Below, in pieces: positions 17,140 to 24,782 of a stretch of DNA of 64,000 bases. Location: assembly GCA_012728815.1 (NCBI GenBank), contig JAAYEI010000060.1, forward strand, positions 1 to 64,000. Reading direction: 5' to 3'. A model generated the notes under the pieces. It did no database searches. It saw only the letters and a program-made list of their open reading frames with translations, and was not told the DNA's origin. Source of the DNA: Clostridiales bacterium (GTDB lineage: Bacteria > Bacillota > Clostridia > Christensenellales > Aristaeellaceae). Every line of letters starts with the position of its first letter. Within the stretch, counting starts at the first letter, position 1. A program made the translations under genes and the position numbers.

Positions 17140-17823
17140 GTGAAACCGCTCATCTACATTGTGGACGATGACGCCAACATCTCCAGGTTGATCCGGCTGT
17201 ACCTGGAGCAGGAGGGCTATGAGGTGCGGCAGTTCCTGCGCGGGGATGAGGCCCTGGCCGCTTTCCGCCAGGTGGAACCGGCCTTGATGCTGCTGGACAT
17301 CATGCTGCCGGGCATGGATGGCTGGGAGGTATGCCGGGAGGTGCGCGCGCACAGCCGCCTGCCCATCATCATGCTCAGCGCCAAGGAAGACACCTTTGAC
17401 AAGGTGAAAAGCCTTGAGCTGGGCGCTGATGACTACATCACCAAGCCCTTTGACCCCCAGGAGATGGTGGCGCGCATCAAAGCGGTGCTGCGGCGCAGCA
17501 CCGGCAGCGCCGCGGTGGGCGAAGCGCTGCGCTTCCCCGGCCTGTCCGTCAGCCTGACCAGCTATGAGGTGGTCTATGACGGCAAGCCTGTGCCCATGCC
17601 CCCCAAGGAGCTGGAGCTGCTTCACTTCCTGGCGCTGCACCAGAACCAGGTCTTCACCCGCGAGCAGCTGCTGGAGAAGGTCTGGGGCTTTGACTACTTT
17701 GGGGACAGCCGTACGGTGGACGTGCACATCAAGCGCCTGCGGGAGAAGCTGCCGGGCAGCGACCGGTTTGGCTGGGTCATCCGCACGGTGTGGTCGGTAG
17801 GATACAAGTTTGAGGTTAAATAA
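17140..17823 (+). CDS. Response regulator, OmpR/PhoB family
   Basis: 227-residue DNA-binding regulator. The receiver domain (1-118) has the acidic pair DD at 9-10, the phosphoacceptor D53 in LLDIMLPGMDG, and K102 in ITKPFDP. The C-terminal winged helix (about 130-225) has the PPKELELLHFLALHQNQVF and VDVHIKRLREKL blocks. It starts at GTG 17140 and overlaps the sensor kinase frame at its end, so the pair should act together. The signal and target genes are not evident from the neighbours. Confidence 0.94.
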   Translation: MKPLIYIVDDDANISRLIRLYLEQEGYEVRQFLRGDEALAAFRQVEPALMLLDIMLPGMDGWEVCREVRAHSRLPIIMLSAKEDTFDKVKSLELGADDYITKPFDPQEMVARIKAVLRRSTGSAAVGEALRFPGLSVSLTSYEVVYDGKPVPMPPKELELLHFLALHQNQVFTREQLLEKVWGFDYFGDSRTVDVHIKRLREKLPGSDRFGWVIRTVWSVGYKFEVK

Positions 17824-19312
17824 GGCGCGTTCCAGCATGCTCACCCGGCTGCTGGCCATGTTCACCGCCATCGTACTGCTGGCGGTGCTCCTGATGCTGG
17901 TGGTGTTCGCGGTCAGCTCCCGCCAAGCGCAGATTGACAGCAGGGTCAACGCGCTGAAGGTGCAGGCCTATGACATCGCCTACCTGGCCAGCGCCGGCGC
18001 CAGCGGTGCTTTGGACACCTTCTGGGGCTTTGGTGCCAGCGCCACCCGGCAGATGATGGAACGCAAGCTGCGCAGCGTGTATGAGGATTATGCCGCCTAC
18101 TGCCTGGTGGTGGACCGCACCGGGCGGGTAACAAGCTATTTTTCCCAGGTCATAGCCCAGCACAGCGAGCTGGCCAGCCACCTGGACGCGCAGGACATCA
18201 CCCGCACCCTTGCGCTGGTGCTGCAGGGGGAGGAAGTCATTTTGCAGACCAGCGGCCTCTCCGGCCCCATGTTTACCGTGGCTGTACCCTGGAAGCAGGG
18301 CGGCAGCGTGGTGGGGGCTGTGTATATTCAGACCGCGGCCCAGACCATCCAGGCCAGCTATGCCAGCATCTGGCGGCAGGCTGGCCTGGCCGCCCTGCTG
18401 GCCTTTCTGGTGGCTGCCGCCCTCGCCATCTATTACACCCGCCGGCTGGTCGTGCCCCTGGGGAACATGGCCGCTTCCGCCAAGCTGATGGCCAGGGGCC
18501 TGCCGGCGGCGCCCGCTGAACAGACGGGCTTTCGGGAGCTGGATGAACTGGCCAGCTCCTTCAACCACATGTCCCGCCAGATTCAGGATACCGAGCAGAC
18601 CCGGCGCGCCTTCATCGCCAACCTGTCCCACGAGCTGCGCTCCCCCATGACCAGCATCCAGGGTTTTGTGCAGGGCCTGCTGGACCGCACTGTGCCCGAG
18701 GCAGACCGGGAGCAGACCCTGCGCATCGTGCTGGATGAGACCAAACGCCTCAACCACCTGGTGTCCGGCCTGCTCACCCTGTCGCGCATGGAGGCGCCCG
18801 AGCATCAGCTGAAAAAGGAGCGCTTCAACCTGTGCGAGCTGGTCCGCCGGGTGGTCATCATCCGCATCCAGGCGATTGAGGACAAGGGCATCAAGGTGGA
18901 CACCGATTTTGAGCAGGAGGACATGTTTGCCCTGGCTGACCGGGAGCAGATTGAACGGGTGCTGATTAACCTGCTGGACAACGCCATCCGCTTCACCCCC
19001 ACCCGGGGGCGCATCACGCTTGCGGTGCGGGGGCTGAACCGCCGGACCTTGCAGGTAACTGTGAGCGACAACGGCCTGGGGATCTCCCCGCATGACGCCC
19101 CGCACATCTTTGACCGCTTCTACAAGGCGGAGCAATCGCACAGCCCGGGTGAGGGCGTGGGGCTGGGCCTGGCCATCTGCCGCGCCATCCTGGAGCGGCA
19201 CGGGCACAGCATCCGCCTGCTGGACACCGGGGAAGGCGCCAGTTTCCAGTTTACCCTGGACCGGTTTGATGAGAAGAACGGGAGGGCGCATGCGGCTGAC
19301 AGCGCACGCTAA
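17810..19312 (+). CDS. Sensor histidine kinase
   Basis: Membrane sensor of 500 residues: helix 1 (about 10-32), an outer sensing domain (about 33-180), helix 2 (about 186-206), HAMP, then a HisKA region with the phosphorylated H274 in SHELRSPMTSIQGF, and a HATPase domain with N, G1 (VSDNGLGIS) and G2 (GVGLGLAICRAI) boxes. It is given from TTG 17810 (TAGGA upstream, 14-base overlap with the regulator); an ATG at 17837 is an alternative that would only shorten the tail before helix 1. The last 23 bases overlap ispE. Confidence 0.93.
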   Translation: MRLNKARSSMLTRLLAMFTAIVLLAVLLMLVVFAVSSRQAQIDSRVNALKVQAYDIAYLASAGASGALDTFWGFGASATRQMMERKLRSVYEDYAAYCLVVDRTGRVTSYFSQVIAQHSELASHLDAQDITRTLALVLQGEEVILQTSGLSGPMFTVAVPWKQGGSVVGAVYIQTAAQTIQASYASIWRQAGLAALLAFLVAAALAIYYTRRLVVPLGNMAASAKLMARGLPAAPAEQTGFRELDELASSFNHMSRQIQDTEQTRRAFIANLSHELRSPMTSIQGFVQGLLDRTVPEADREQTLRIVLDETKRLNHLVSGLLTLSRMEAPEHQLKKERFNLCELVRRVVIIRIQAIEDKGIKVDTDFEQEDMFALADREQIERVLINLLDNAIRFTPTRGRITLAVRGLNRRTLQVTVSDNGLGISPHDAPHIFDRFYKAEQSHSPGEGVGLGLAICRAILERHGHSIRLLDTGEGASFQFTLDRFDEKNGRAHAADSAR

Positions 19313-20132
19313 AATTAACTGGGCGCTCAATGTGCTGGGACGCCGGGCGGATGGCTACCATGAGCTGGACATGCTGGTGCAGCGCGTGGCGCTGGCGGAC
19401 AGCCTGGAGTTTGAGCCGGATGACGGGCTGCGCCTGGAGGTGGCGGGGTCTGATGCCCCGACGGACGGGCGCAACCTGGCCTACCGGGCTGCCGCCGCCT
19501 TGCGCGCCGCCTGCGGGGTGCAGGCCGGCGCCTTGATCCGGCTGACCAAGCGCATCCCCAGCCAGGCCGGGCTGGGAGGTGGCAGCGCGGACGCCGCGGC
19601 CACCCTGCAAGGCCTGAACGCCTTGTGGGGCTGCGGGCTGGACCAGCAGCAGCTGGCAGGGATTGGCCTGGGCCTGGGCGCTGATGTGCCGCTGTGCCTG
19701 CAACCAGGCCTGATGCGCGCGCAGGGCATTGGCGAGCACCTTTCCCCCCTTCCCGGCGGGCGGGCACTGGACCTGGTCATTGTACAGCCCCTGGAAGGCC
19801 TGTCCACCCCGGCGGTGTTCCAGGCCTTCGCCCTGCACAAACCCGAGCGGATGGCGGACATCCAGGCGGGGATGGCCTTGCTGCAAGCTGGCGGCGGGAT
19901 GGATTTTGGGCCGCTGTTCAACCAGCTGCAACCGGCCGCCCAGGCCTTGCTGCCCGTGATCGACACGGCGCAGCAGGCGCTGCTGGCTAACGGCGCGGTG
20001 TTTGCCCAAATGAGCGGAAGCGGCTCCGCTGTCTACGGTGTCTTTGAAAACGCCAGGAAGGCCGGGCAGGCCCAGGCGGCGCTTGCAGCTGACTGGCCCG
20101 TATGCATCCAGACCAAAACGATTGAATCATAG
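19290..20132 (+). CDS. ispE: 4-diphosphocytidyl-2-C-methyl-D-erythritol kinase
   Basis: GHMP-family kinase of the non-mevalonate isoprenoid pathway; it phosphorylates CDP-methylerythritol. 280 residues. The N-terminal AKINWALNVLGRRADGYHEL block and the ATP-binding PSQAGLGGGSADAAATL motif are diagnostic, and the C-terminal MSGSGSAVYGVF completes the fold. ATG 19290 has GGAGG six bases upstream and lies inside the end of the kinase gene; the longer open frame upstream is only the kinase gene in another frame. It is unusual to find ispE coupled to a two-component system. Confidence 0.95.
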   Translation: MRLTAHAKINWALNVLGRRADGYHELDMLVQRVALADSLEFEPDDGLRLEVAGSDAPTDGRNLAYRAAAALRAACGVQAGALIRLTKRIPSQAGLGGGSADAAATLQGLNALWGCGLDQQQLAGIGLGLGADVPLCLQPGLMRAQGIGEHLSPLPGGRALDLVIVQPLEGLSTPAVFQAFALHKPERMADIQAGMALLQAGGGMDFGPLFNQLQPAAQALLPVIDTAQQALLANGAVFAQMSGSGSAVYGVFENARKAGQAQAALAADWPVCIQTKTIES

Positions 20133-20140
20133 GTTTCCCC

Positions 20141-20173
20141 ATATAAAAGACCGGGCAGTCTCCTGCGCCGGTC
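20141..20173 (-). terminator. Terminator of the FMN reductase gene
   Basis: GACCGG (20149-20154) pairs with CCGGTC (20168-20173); on the minus strand TTTTATAT follows. It may also limit plus-strand transcripts from ispE. Confidence 0.7.
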
Positions 20174-20192
20174 GGTTTGCTAACAGGGAAGG

Positions 20193-20732
20193 TTACAGCT
20201 TGGCAACCAGGGCGTCCACCAGGGACTGCAGCAGCGCGATGGTGTCCTCCGGTAGTTGGCCCGCATCGCCCAGCAGGCTGATCACATTGCCGATGTAGGC
20301 CTCCGGCTGCTGAACCGGCACCATGTTCAGGAAGGCAAAGCTTTGGCGCAGGTGGTGGTTGGCGCCAAAGCCGCCGATGGCGCCAATGGAAACGCTGACC
20401 AGCGCAAAGGGCTTGCCGTTCCATTTGTTCTCCCCATAAGGGCGGGAGGCGATGTCAATGGCGTTTTTCAGCACCGGGGTATGGGAGCGGTTGTACTCGG
20501 GGGTAGCGAACAGGAAACCGTCATACCCCTCAATCTTTTTGCGGAAGGCCGTATGGCTTTCGGGCGCAGTGTCCGGGGTTTCAAAATCCTGGTTGAAGAA
20601 GGGCAGGTGGCCAATCTCCACAAACTCTGCCTGCACACCCTCCGGGAACAACTTGGCGGTCGCCTCCGCCACCTTCCGGGTGAAGGAATCCTTGCGCAGG
20701 GAACCGACGAGAATACCGACTTTCTTGGGCAT
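20193..20732 (-). CDS. NADPH-dependent FMN reductase family protein
   Basis: 179-residue flavodoxin-like enzyme. The N-terminal VGILVGSLRKDSFTRKVA phosphate-binding loop and the ATPEYNRSHTPVLKNAIDIA block are typical of the FMN_red/azoreductase-like family (for example YieF/ChrR). It would use NAD(P)H to reduce FMN, quinones, azo dyes or metals; the substrate is open. ATG 20732 with AAAGGA upstream is chosen over an in-frame TTG at 20741. It is monocistronic with its own promoter and terminator. The promoter overlaps a cluster of TTCAA repeats, which suggests control by a redox-sensing repressor. Confidence 0.9.
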   Translation of the reverse strand: MPKKVGILVGSLRKDSFTRKVAEATAKLFPEGVQAEFVEIGHLPFFNQDFETPDTAPESHTAFRKKIEGYDGFLFATPEYNRSHTPVLKNAIDIASRPYGENKWNGKPFALVSVSIGAIGGFGANHHLRQSFAFLNMVPVQQPEAYIGNVISLLGDAGQLPEDTIALLQSLVDALVAKL

Positions 20733-20749
20733 CAATACCAATCCTTTCT

Positions 20750-20779
20750 TTTATGTGCGCAGTTCAATCACTGTTTCAA
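20750..20779 (-). promoter_or_regulatory. Promoter of the FMN reductase gene
   Basis: On the minus strand: TTGAAA (20774-20779), an 18-bp spacer, CATAAA (20750-20755). A good -35 with a moderate -10. Confidence 0.6.
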
Positions 20780-20795
20780 TTGAACGTCTATTCAA
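20762..20795. promoter_or_regulatory. TTCAA inverted-repeat cluster, likely operator
   Basis: GTTCAAT (20762-20768) and ATTGAAC (20779-20785) form a 7-10-7 inverted repeat over the promoter. TTGAA (20780-20784) and TTCAA (20791-20795) add a second 5-6-5 repeat just upstream of the -35. The placement fits a repressor site. Confidence 0.5.
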
Positions 20796-20901
20796 ATATA
20801 CCCGTTTGCGCCGGCCCTTAACAGGCAGCGCAGGCAGCCTTGTGTGGCTGTCGTTCCTGTCCGAATATCCGTGGGTCGCCTGAGCAGCCATAATTTTCCC
20901 C

Positions 20902-20946
20902 AAATAAAAAGCCGCGTTGCGCTGTCTGGGTGAAAGCTGGCGCGGC
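20902..20946 (-). terminator. Terminator of the 21003-21491 gene
   Basis: On the minus strand GCCGCG (20941-20946) pairs with CGCGGC (20911-20916), followed by TTTTTATTT. The 24-base interior can pair further. Confidence 0.75.
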
Positions 20947-21002
20947 AGTCCGGGTAAAAGCCCGGTATGAACGAGAGGACAATCAAATCGGGCCAAACAA
21001 GG

Positions 21003-21491
21003 TTACCGGTTGGTGTCCATCAGCTCCTGCAGGGACATCAGGTGGGTGAGCAGCAGGGTGCGCAGCTCCAGGGTGTTCCCTGTGGCGGTCTGCACGGCCA
21101 CCTCATAGCGCTCCAGCACGCTGTACAGCGCCTGAATGGCATCCTGTGGAATGATGCGCCCCCCCTCACCGCGCATGCCGATGGAAATGGTGTTGATCTG
21201 GTCCATGGCGTAGATATGCTGGCGAATCTGTCCCAGCTTGATGGGCGAGTTAGACTGCACCCCGCCTGCCATGCGGCTGACGTGGCCAATGGCGTCCACC
21301 AGGTTGCTGTTGGCCCGGCTTTGCAGCTGTGCGGTGACCTTCCTGGTCTGGCTGGAGGCATTGAGATACAGGGAGCCTACAAACACCAGCGCCCCCACCA
21401 ACAGCAGGATGATCACCAGCATCACCAGGCGCTGCTGGCGGGTGCCATAGGTCTGAAAGCTGGGTTTTGGCCTGAAACGGTAGCTGTTCAT
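21003..21491 (-). CDS. Unknown protein with one membrane helix
   Basis: 162 residues. A short basic N-terminus (1-20) and a strong membrane helix (about 22-43) are followed by about 118 residues predicted outside the membrane, mostly helical, with no cysteine and no recognised domain. It has a clear promoter (21567-21595) and terminator, so it is likely real and expressed alone. It is divergent from the Gld-like ABC operon, and the 208-bp gap holds repeats for both. A link to that transporter is only suggested by position. Confidence 0.75.
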   Translation of the reverse strand: MNSYRFRPKPSFQTYGTRQQRLVMLVIILLLVGALVFVGSLYLNASSQTRKVTAQLQSRANSNLVDAIGHVSRMAGGVQSNSPIKLGQIRQHIYAMDQINTISIGMRGEGGRIIPQDAIQALYSVLERYEVAVQTATGNTLELRTLLLTHLMSLQELMDTNR

Positions 21492-21566
21492 GGCAGCCTG
21501 CCTTCCTCAGATGTTGCCTGCGGGCGCGGGTACCAGCCCGGCTGATCACGCGCCCCAGGTGGTCAT

Positions 21567-21595
21567 ATCTTACCATCAACCGCGCGCCCGGACAA
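21567..21595 (-). promoter_or_regulatory. Promoter of the 21003-21491 gene
   Basis: On the minus strand: TTGTCC (21590-21595), a 17-bp spacer, TAAGAT (21567-21572). The -10 is the same as that of the tRNA operon. Confidence 0.7.
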
Positions 21596-21598
21596 GAA

Positions 21599-21634
21599 CA
21601 GGTGTTTTCCACCGCGCAAAAGGCAGGTGTTTTC
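21599..21634. repeat. Direct repeat CAGGTGTTTTC, two copies 25 bp apart
   Basis: Exact 11-bp copies at 21599-21609 and 21624-21634, directly upstream of the -35 of the minus-strand gene. The position suits an activator, but two copies may also be chance. Confidence 0.4.
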
Positions 21635-21642
21635 ATAGATTG

Positions 21643-21674
21643 TTCACCAAACAGGCTTTGGTGAATGCTATACT
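21643..21674 (+). promoter_or_regulatory. Operator palindrome and extended -10 of the Gld-like operon
   Basis: TTCACCAAA (21643-21651), five bases, TTTGGTGAA (21657-21665) is a perfect 9-5-9 palindrome. It ends one base before an extended -10, TGC-TATACT (21666-21674). It covers the -35 region, so a bound protein would block RNA polymerase. No T-run follows, so it is not a terminator. Confidence 0.7.
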
Positions 21675-21699
21675 CAGACAAACGAAGGAGGGGCCAGGC

Positions 21700-22635
21700 G
21701 TGATTTCAATGGAGAAGGCCAGCAGGCGCTATGGGCAGTTTGAAGCGGTGCGTGACATCAGCTTCACCGCCCGGGCCGGGGAGGTGGTGGGCTTGCTGGG
21801 CCAAAACGGTGCCGGCAAGACCACCATCATGAACATGCTGGTAGGCGTTCTGACCCCCACGCAGGGCCGCGTGCTGGTGGACGGGCAGGACATGGCCCTG
21901 CATCCCCTGCAGGCGCGGCGCGCGCTGGGCTACCTGCCTGAAATCCCGCCGCTGTACCCGGAGATGACAACCCAGGAATTCCTGGTGTTTTGCTGCCAGA
22001 TCAAGCAAGTCCACCGGGGTGACATCGCGCGCCATGTGGAGGAGTTGATGACCCTGGCGGATGTCCACCAGGTGCGCCATCAGCTGATTGGGCGGCTGTC
22101 CAGGGGCTATCGCCAGCGTGTGGGCCTGGCCCAGGCCCTGTGCGGGGACCCGGCTGTCCTGCTGCTGGATGAGCCCACCGCGGGCTTTGACCCCATGCAG
22201 GCGGTGATTTTCCGCAAACTGATCCGCAAACTGGCATCCGGCCGGGTCATCATCTTTTCCTCCCACCTGCTCAGCGAGGTGCAGTCGGTCTGTGACCGGG
22301 CGCTGATCATCCACCAGGGCGAACTGAAACTGGACCATTCCCTGAGGCAGGACACACAGGACGGACATTTCCGCGTGAGGTTGCGTGGTTCCTCCCCCCG
22401 GGTGCTAGCACAGATCCGCCAGCTGGACAGCGTGCGGCGGGTACGGCAGGTGGAAGGCCCGCACACCCAGGACCTGAACCTCCTGGTGGAAGCCAGCACA
22501 GACGGCAGCTTTCAGACCCAGCTGTTCACCCTGCTCAGCGGCCTGAACGCGCCGCTGATGGAGCTCAGTCCCCTGTCAGACTCCCTGGAGGCCTTGTTTT
22601 TGCGCGTGACCGCGCAGGAGACGCAGAGCGCATGA
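21700..22635 (+). CDS. ABC-2 type transporter ATPase, Gld-like
   Basis: 311-residue ATPase with Walker A GQNGAGKT (about 33-40), signature LSRGYRQR, Walker B VLLLDEPTAGFDP and an H-loop in FSSHLLSEV, plus a C-terminal DUF4162-like tail (about 220-311). The signature is degenerate (LSRGY for LSGGQ), as is common in this subfamily. GTG 21700 is chosen because GGAGGGG sits six bases upstream; the longer frame overlaps the palindrome and divergent promoter. With the three following genes it makes a GldA-F-G-like set plus a DUF4340 protein, a common operon of unknown cargo. Confidence 0.92.
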   Translation: MISMEKASRRYGQFEAVRDISFTARAGEVVGLLGQNGAGKTTIMNMLVGVLTPTQGRVLVDGQDMALHPLQARRALGYLPEIPPLYPEMTTQEFLVFCCQIKQVHRGDIARHVEELMTLADVHQVRHQLIGRLSRGYRQRVGLAQALCGDPAVLLLDEPTAGFDPMQAVIFRKLIRKLASGRVIIFSSHLLSEVQSVCDRALIIHQGELKLDHSLRQDTQDGHFRVRLRGSSPRVLAQIRQLDSVRRVRQVEGPHTQDLNLLVEASTDGSFQTQLFTLLSGLNAPLMELSPLSDSLEALFLRVTAQETQSA

Positions 22636-23345
22636 GAGCCATCTATTTCAAGGAGCTCAAATCCTATTTTTACACCTTCACCGGGTGGCTGTTTACCGCC
22701 GTGTTTCTGGCGCTGGCCAGCCTGATCTTCTATTTGAACAACATCATGCCCCGCAGCAGCGACATCGCCCCCTTTTACAGCATGATGAGCTACGTGTGGA
22801 TGCTGCTCACCCCGATGCTGGTGATGCGGCTGATGGCGGGTGAAAAGCGCCTGAACACCGACAGCCTGCTGCGCGGCGCGCCCCTGCCCCTGCCCGCACT
22901 GGTAGCCGGCAAGTTTTTTGCCGCCTGCACGGTGCTGCTGATGGCCATCCTGATCAGCCTGGTGTATCCCCTGATGCTTTCGGCCTATGGCCGGGTCTAC
23001 CCGGCAGAGGTGTTGACCGCCACCCTCGGCTTCTTTTTGCAGGGCTGCGCGTTCATCGCGCTGGACATGATGGTCACCACCAACCTTGGCAGCACGGTGA
23101 GCGCGGCTGCGCTGTCCTTTGGGGTGAACCTGTTCATCTGGCTGACCAGCCTCCTGTCCGCGGGCCCCGGGGTGCCGCCGCTGCTGGCCGGGATGGTGAG
23201 CAGGGTCAGCCTGTATCAGCGGTTGATGCCCTACCTCAGCGCCCAGTTCAGCCTGGCCAACACGCTGTTTTACCTGCTGTTCTGTCTGGGCATGCTGAGC
23301 CTGAGCGTGCTGATGGCCCATCTGGCAAGGACACGCAGGACATGA
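22632..23345 (+). CDS. ABC-2 type permease, GldF-like
   Basis: 237 residues with six hydrophobic segments, starting MRAIYFKELKSYFYTFTGWL, the typical GldF/ABC2 N-terminus. It overlaps the ATPase stop by four bases (ATGA) and the next gene by four. The partner of the upstream ATPase; in Bacteroidetes its relatives support gliding, but in Bacillota the function is unknown. Confidence 0.9.
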   Translation: MRAIYFKELKSYFYTFTGWLFTAVFLALASLIFYLNNIMPRSSDIAPFYSMMSYVWMLLTPMLVMRLMAGEKRLNTDSLLRGAPLPLPALVAGKFFAACTVLLMAILISLVYPLMLSAYGRVYPAEVLTATLGFFLQGCAFIALDMMVTTNLGSTVSAAALSFGVNLFIWLTSLLSAGPGVPPLLAGMVSRVSLYQRLMPYLSAQFSLANTLFYLLFCLGMLSLSVLMAHLARTRRT

Positions 23346-24781
23346 GGCACGCGATGAAACTGGCGGGAAAACGCCTGCTGCCCCTGGTGCTGGTGGCTGC
23401 GATCCTCGCCCTCAGCGCGCTGGCGGTTGGCGTAATGGACCACCTGGAGCAACAGCACGCCCTGCGGGCGGATTTTTCCTTCAACAGCATCACGACCCAG
23501 TCTGAGCAGACCAGACAGGTGCTGCGCGGCCTGCGCCACCCGGTGCATGCCTACGCGATTGCCACCCCGGGGATGGAGGACCAAGCGCTGCTGGGCCTGC
23601 TCAACCGCATGGCTGCAGAAAGCGCGCTGTTCACCTATTCCCGGGAAAACCTCATCCAGAACCCCATGTTGGTCAACCTGATATCCAGCGCGCTGGGCGA
23701 TGACCAGGTGAGCGCGGATTCCCTGGTGCTGGTGTGCGAGGCCACCGGGCGCACCCGCGTGCTGGATGCCTACAGCTTCCTTGCTCAAAGCTTTGACCAG
23801 GACGCGCAGGCCTTCCGCCTGACCGGGCTGGCCTACGAGAAGAGCATTGTGGAAGCGTTGCTGTATGTGACCCTGGACAAGGTGCCCAGGGTACGCATCC
23901 TGAGCGGCCACGGGGAACTGGGGCAAAATGAGACTGCCCATATGGAAAGCTTCCTGACCGGCCACCACTTTGAGGTGGGCCGCGTCAACCTGCTTGCCGG
24001 GGATGAGCTGCTGCCTGAAGACCTGCTGATGATTCTCTCCCCACAAAAGGACCTGCTGCAAAGCGAGCTGGAGCAACTGCGCGCCTTTACCCGGCAGGGC
24101 GGCAACATCATCATCACCAGCGACTATGGCGACCCGGACAGCCTGCCCCATTTTGACGCGCTGTACCGCCTGATGGGCTTTGAGCGCAAAAGCGGCATCG
24201 TCATCGCCGAGGGGGCAGACCTGAGCGCCTACATTGACAACCCCCTGTTCCTGACCCCCTACATGAACATGACCGAGCCCACCGCTGCCCTGATAGGCGG
24301 CGGGCAGACGCGGCTGCGCCTGCCGGGGGCACGCGCCCTTTCGGTTGTGGAGGGCAGCCGCCAGGCATTGGTGGACCCATTGCTGACCTCCGGCCAGGCA
24401 TATCTGAAGCCTTTGGCGCGCGCCAATGAGACGCTGAGCCATGAGGAAGGCGATGAGCAGGGACAATTTGACCTGGCCTTGCTGAGCGACTATGCCCAAC
24501 CGGATGGTAGCCGCGCGCGCGCGATGATCATCGGCAACTCCGCCATCCTGATGGACAGCTGGCTGCATGAGGTGACCTATGGCGCCCAGTTCCTGCTGCA
24601 CATGGTCAACTACTTAAGCCCGGGTGAACCCATCCAGCTTGACATCGCGCCCAGGGCGCTGGTGCGCGAAAGCCTGCTGATTGACCAGCCCGCGCTGCCT
24701 GTCCTGGTGCTCATCCTGATGCCGGCACTGGTGCTGGGGCTTGCCATCCCGGTGCTGACGCGCCGCGCGCGCAGGCAGTAG
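23342..24781 (+). CDS. GldG-like ABC transporter accessory protein
   Basis: 479 residues. An N-terminal membrane helix (about 11-32), a large outer region related to ABC_transp_aux/GldG (about 40-440, with VRILSGHGELG and a DLLMILSPQKDL segment), and a C-terminal helix (about 452-474). It sits between the permease and a DUF4340 gene, the standard order. It starts at ATG 23342 within the ATGA overlap; an ATG at 23354 is an alternative. Probably an outer scaffold of the transporter. Confidence 0.88.
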   Translation: MRHAMKLAGKRLLPLVLVAAILALSALAVGVMDHLEQQHALRADFSFNSITTQSEQTRQVLRGLRHPVHAYAIATPGMEDQALLGLLNRMAAESALFTYSRENLIQNPMLVNLISSALGDDQVSADSLVLVCEATGRTRVLDAYSFLAQSFDQDAQAFRLTGLAYEKSIVEALLYVTLDKVPRVRILSGHGELGQNETAHMESFLTGHHFEVGRVNLLAGDELLPEDLLMILSPQKDLLQSELEQLRAFTRQGGNIIITSDYGDPDSLPHFDALYRLMGFERKSGIVIAEGADLSAYIDNPLFLTPYMNMTEPTAALIGGGQTRLRLPGARALSVVEGSRQALVDPLLTSGQAYLKPLARANETLSHEEGDEQGQFDLALLSDYAQPDGSRARAMIIGNSAILMDSWLHEVTYGAQFLLHMVNYLSPGEPIQLDIAPRALVRESLLIDQPALPVLVLILMPALVLGLAIPVLTRRARRQ

Positions 24782-24782
24782 C

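Noticed and set aside
21643..21665. The palindrome as a terminator
   Set aside because: AT-rich stem, no T-run on either strand, and position exactly at the -35.
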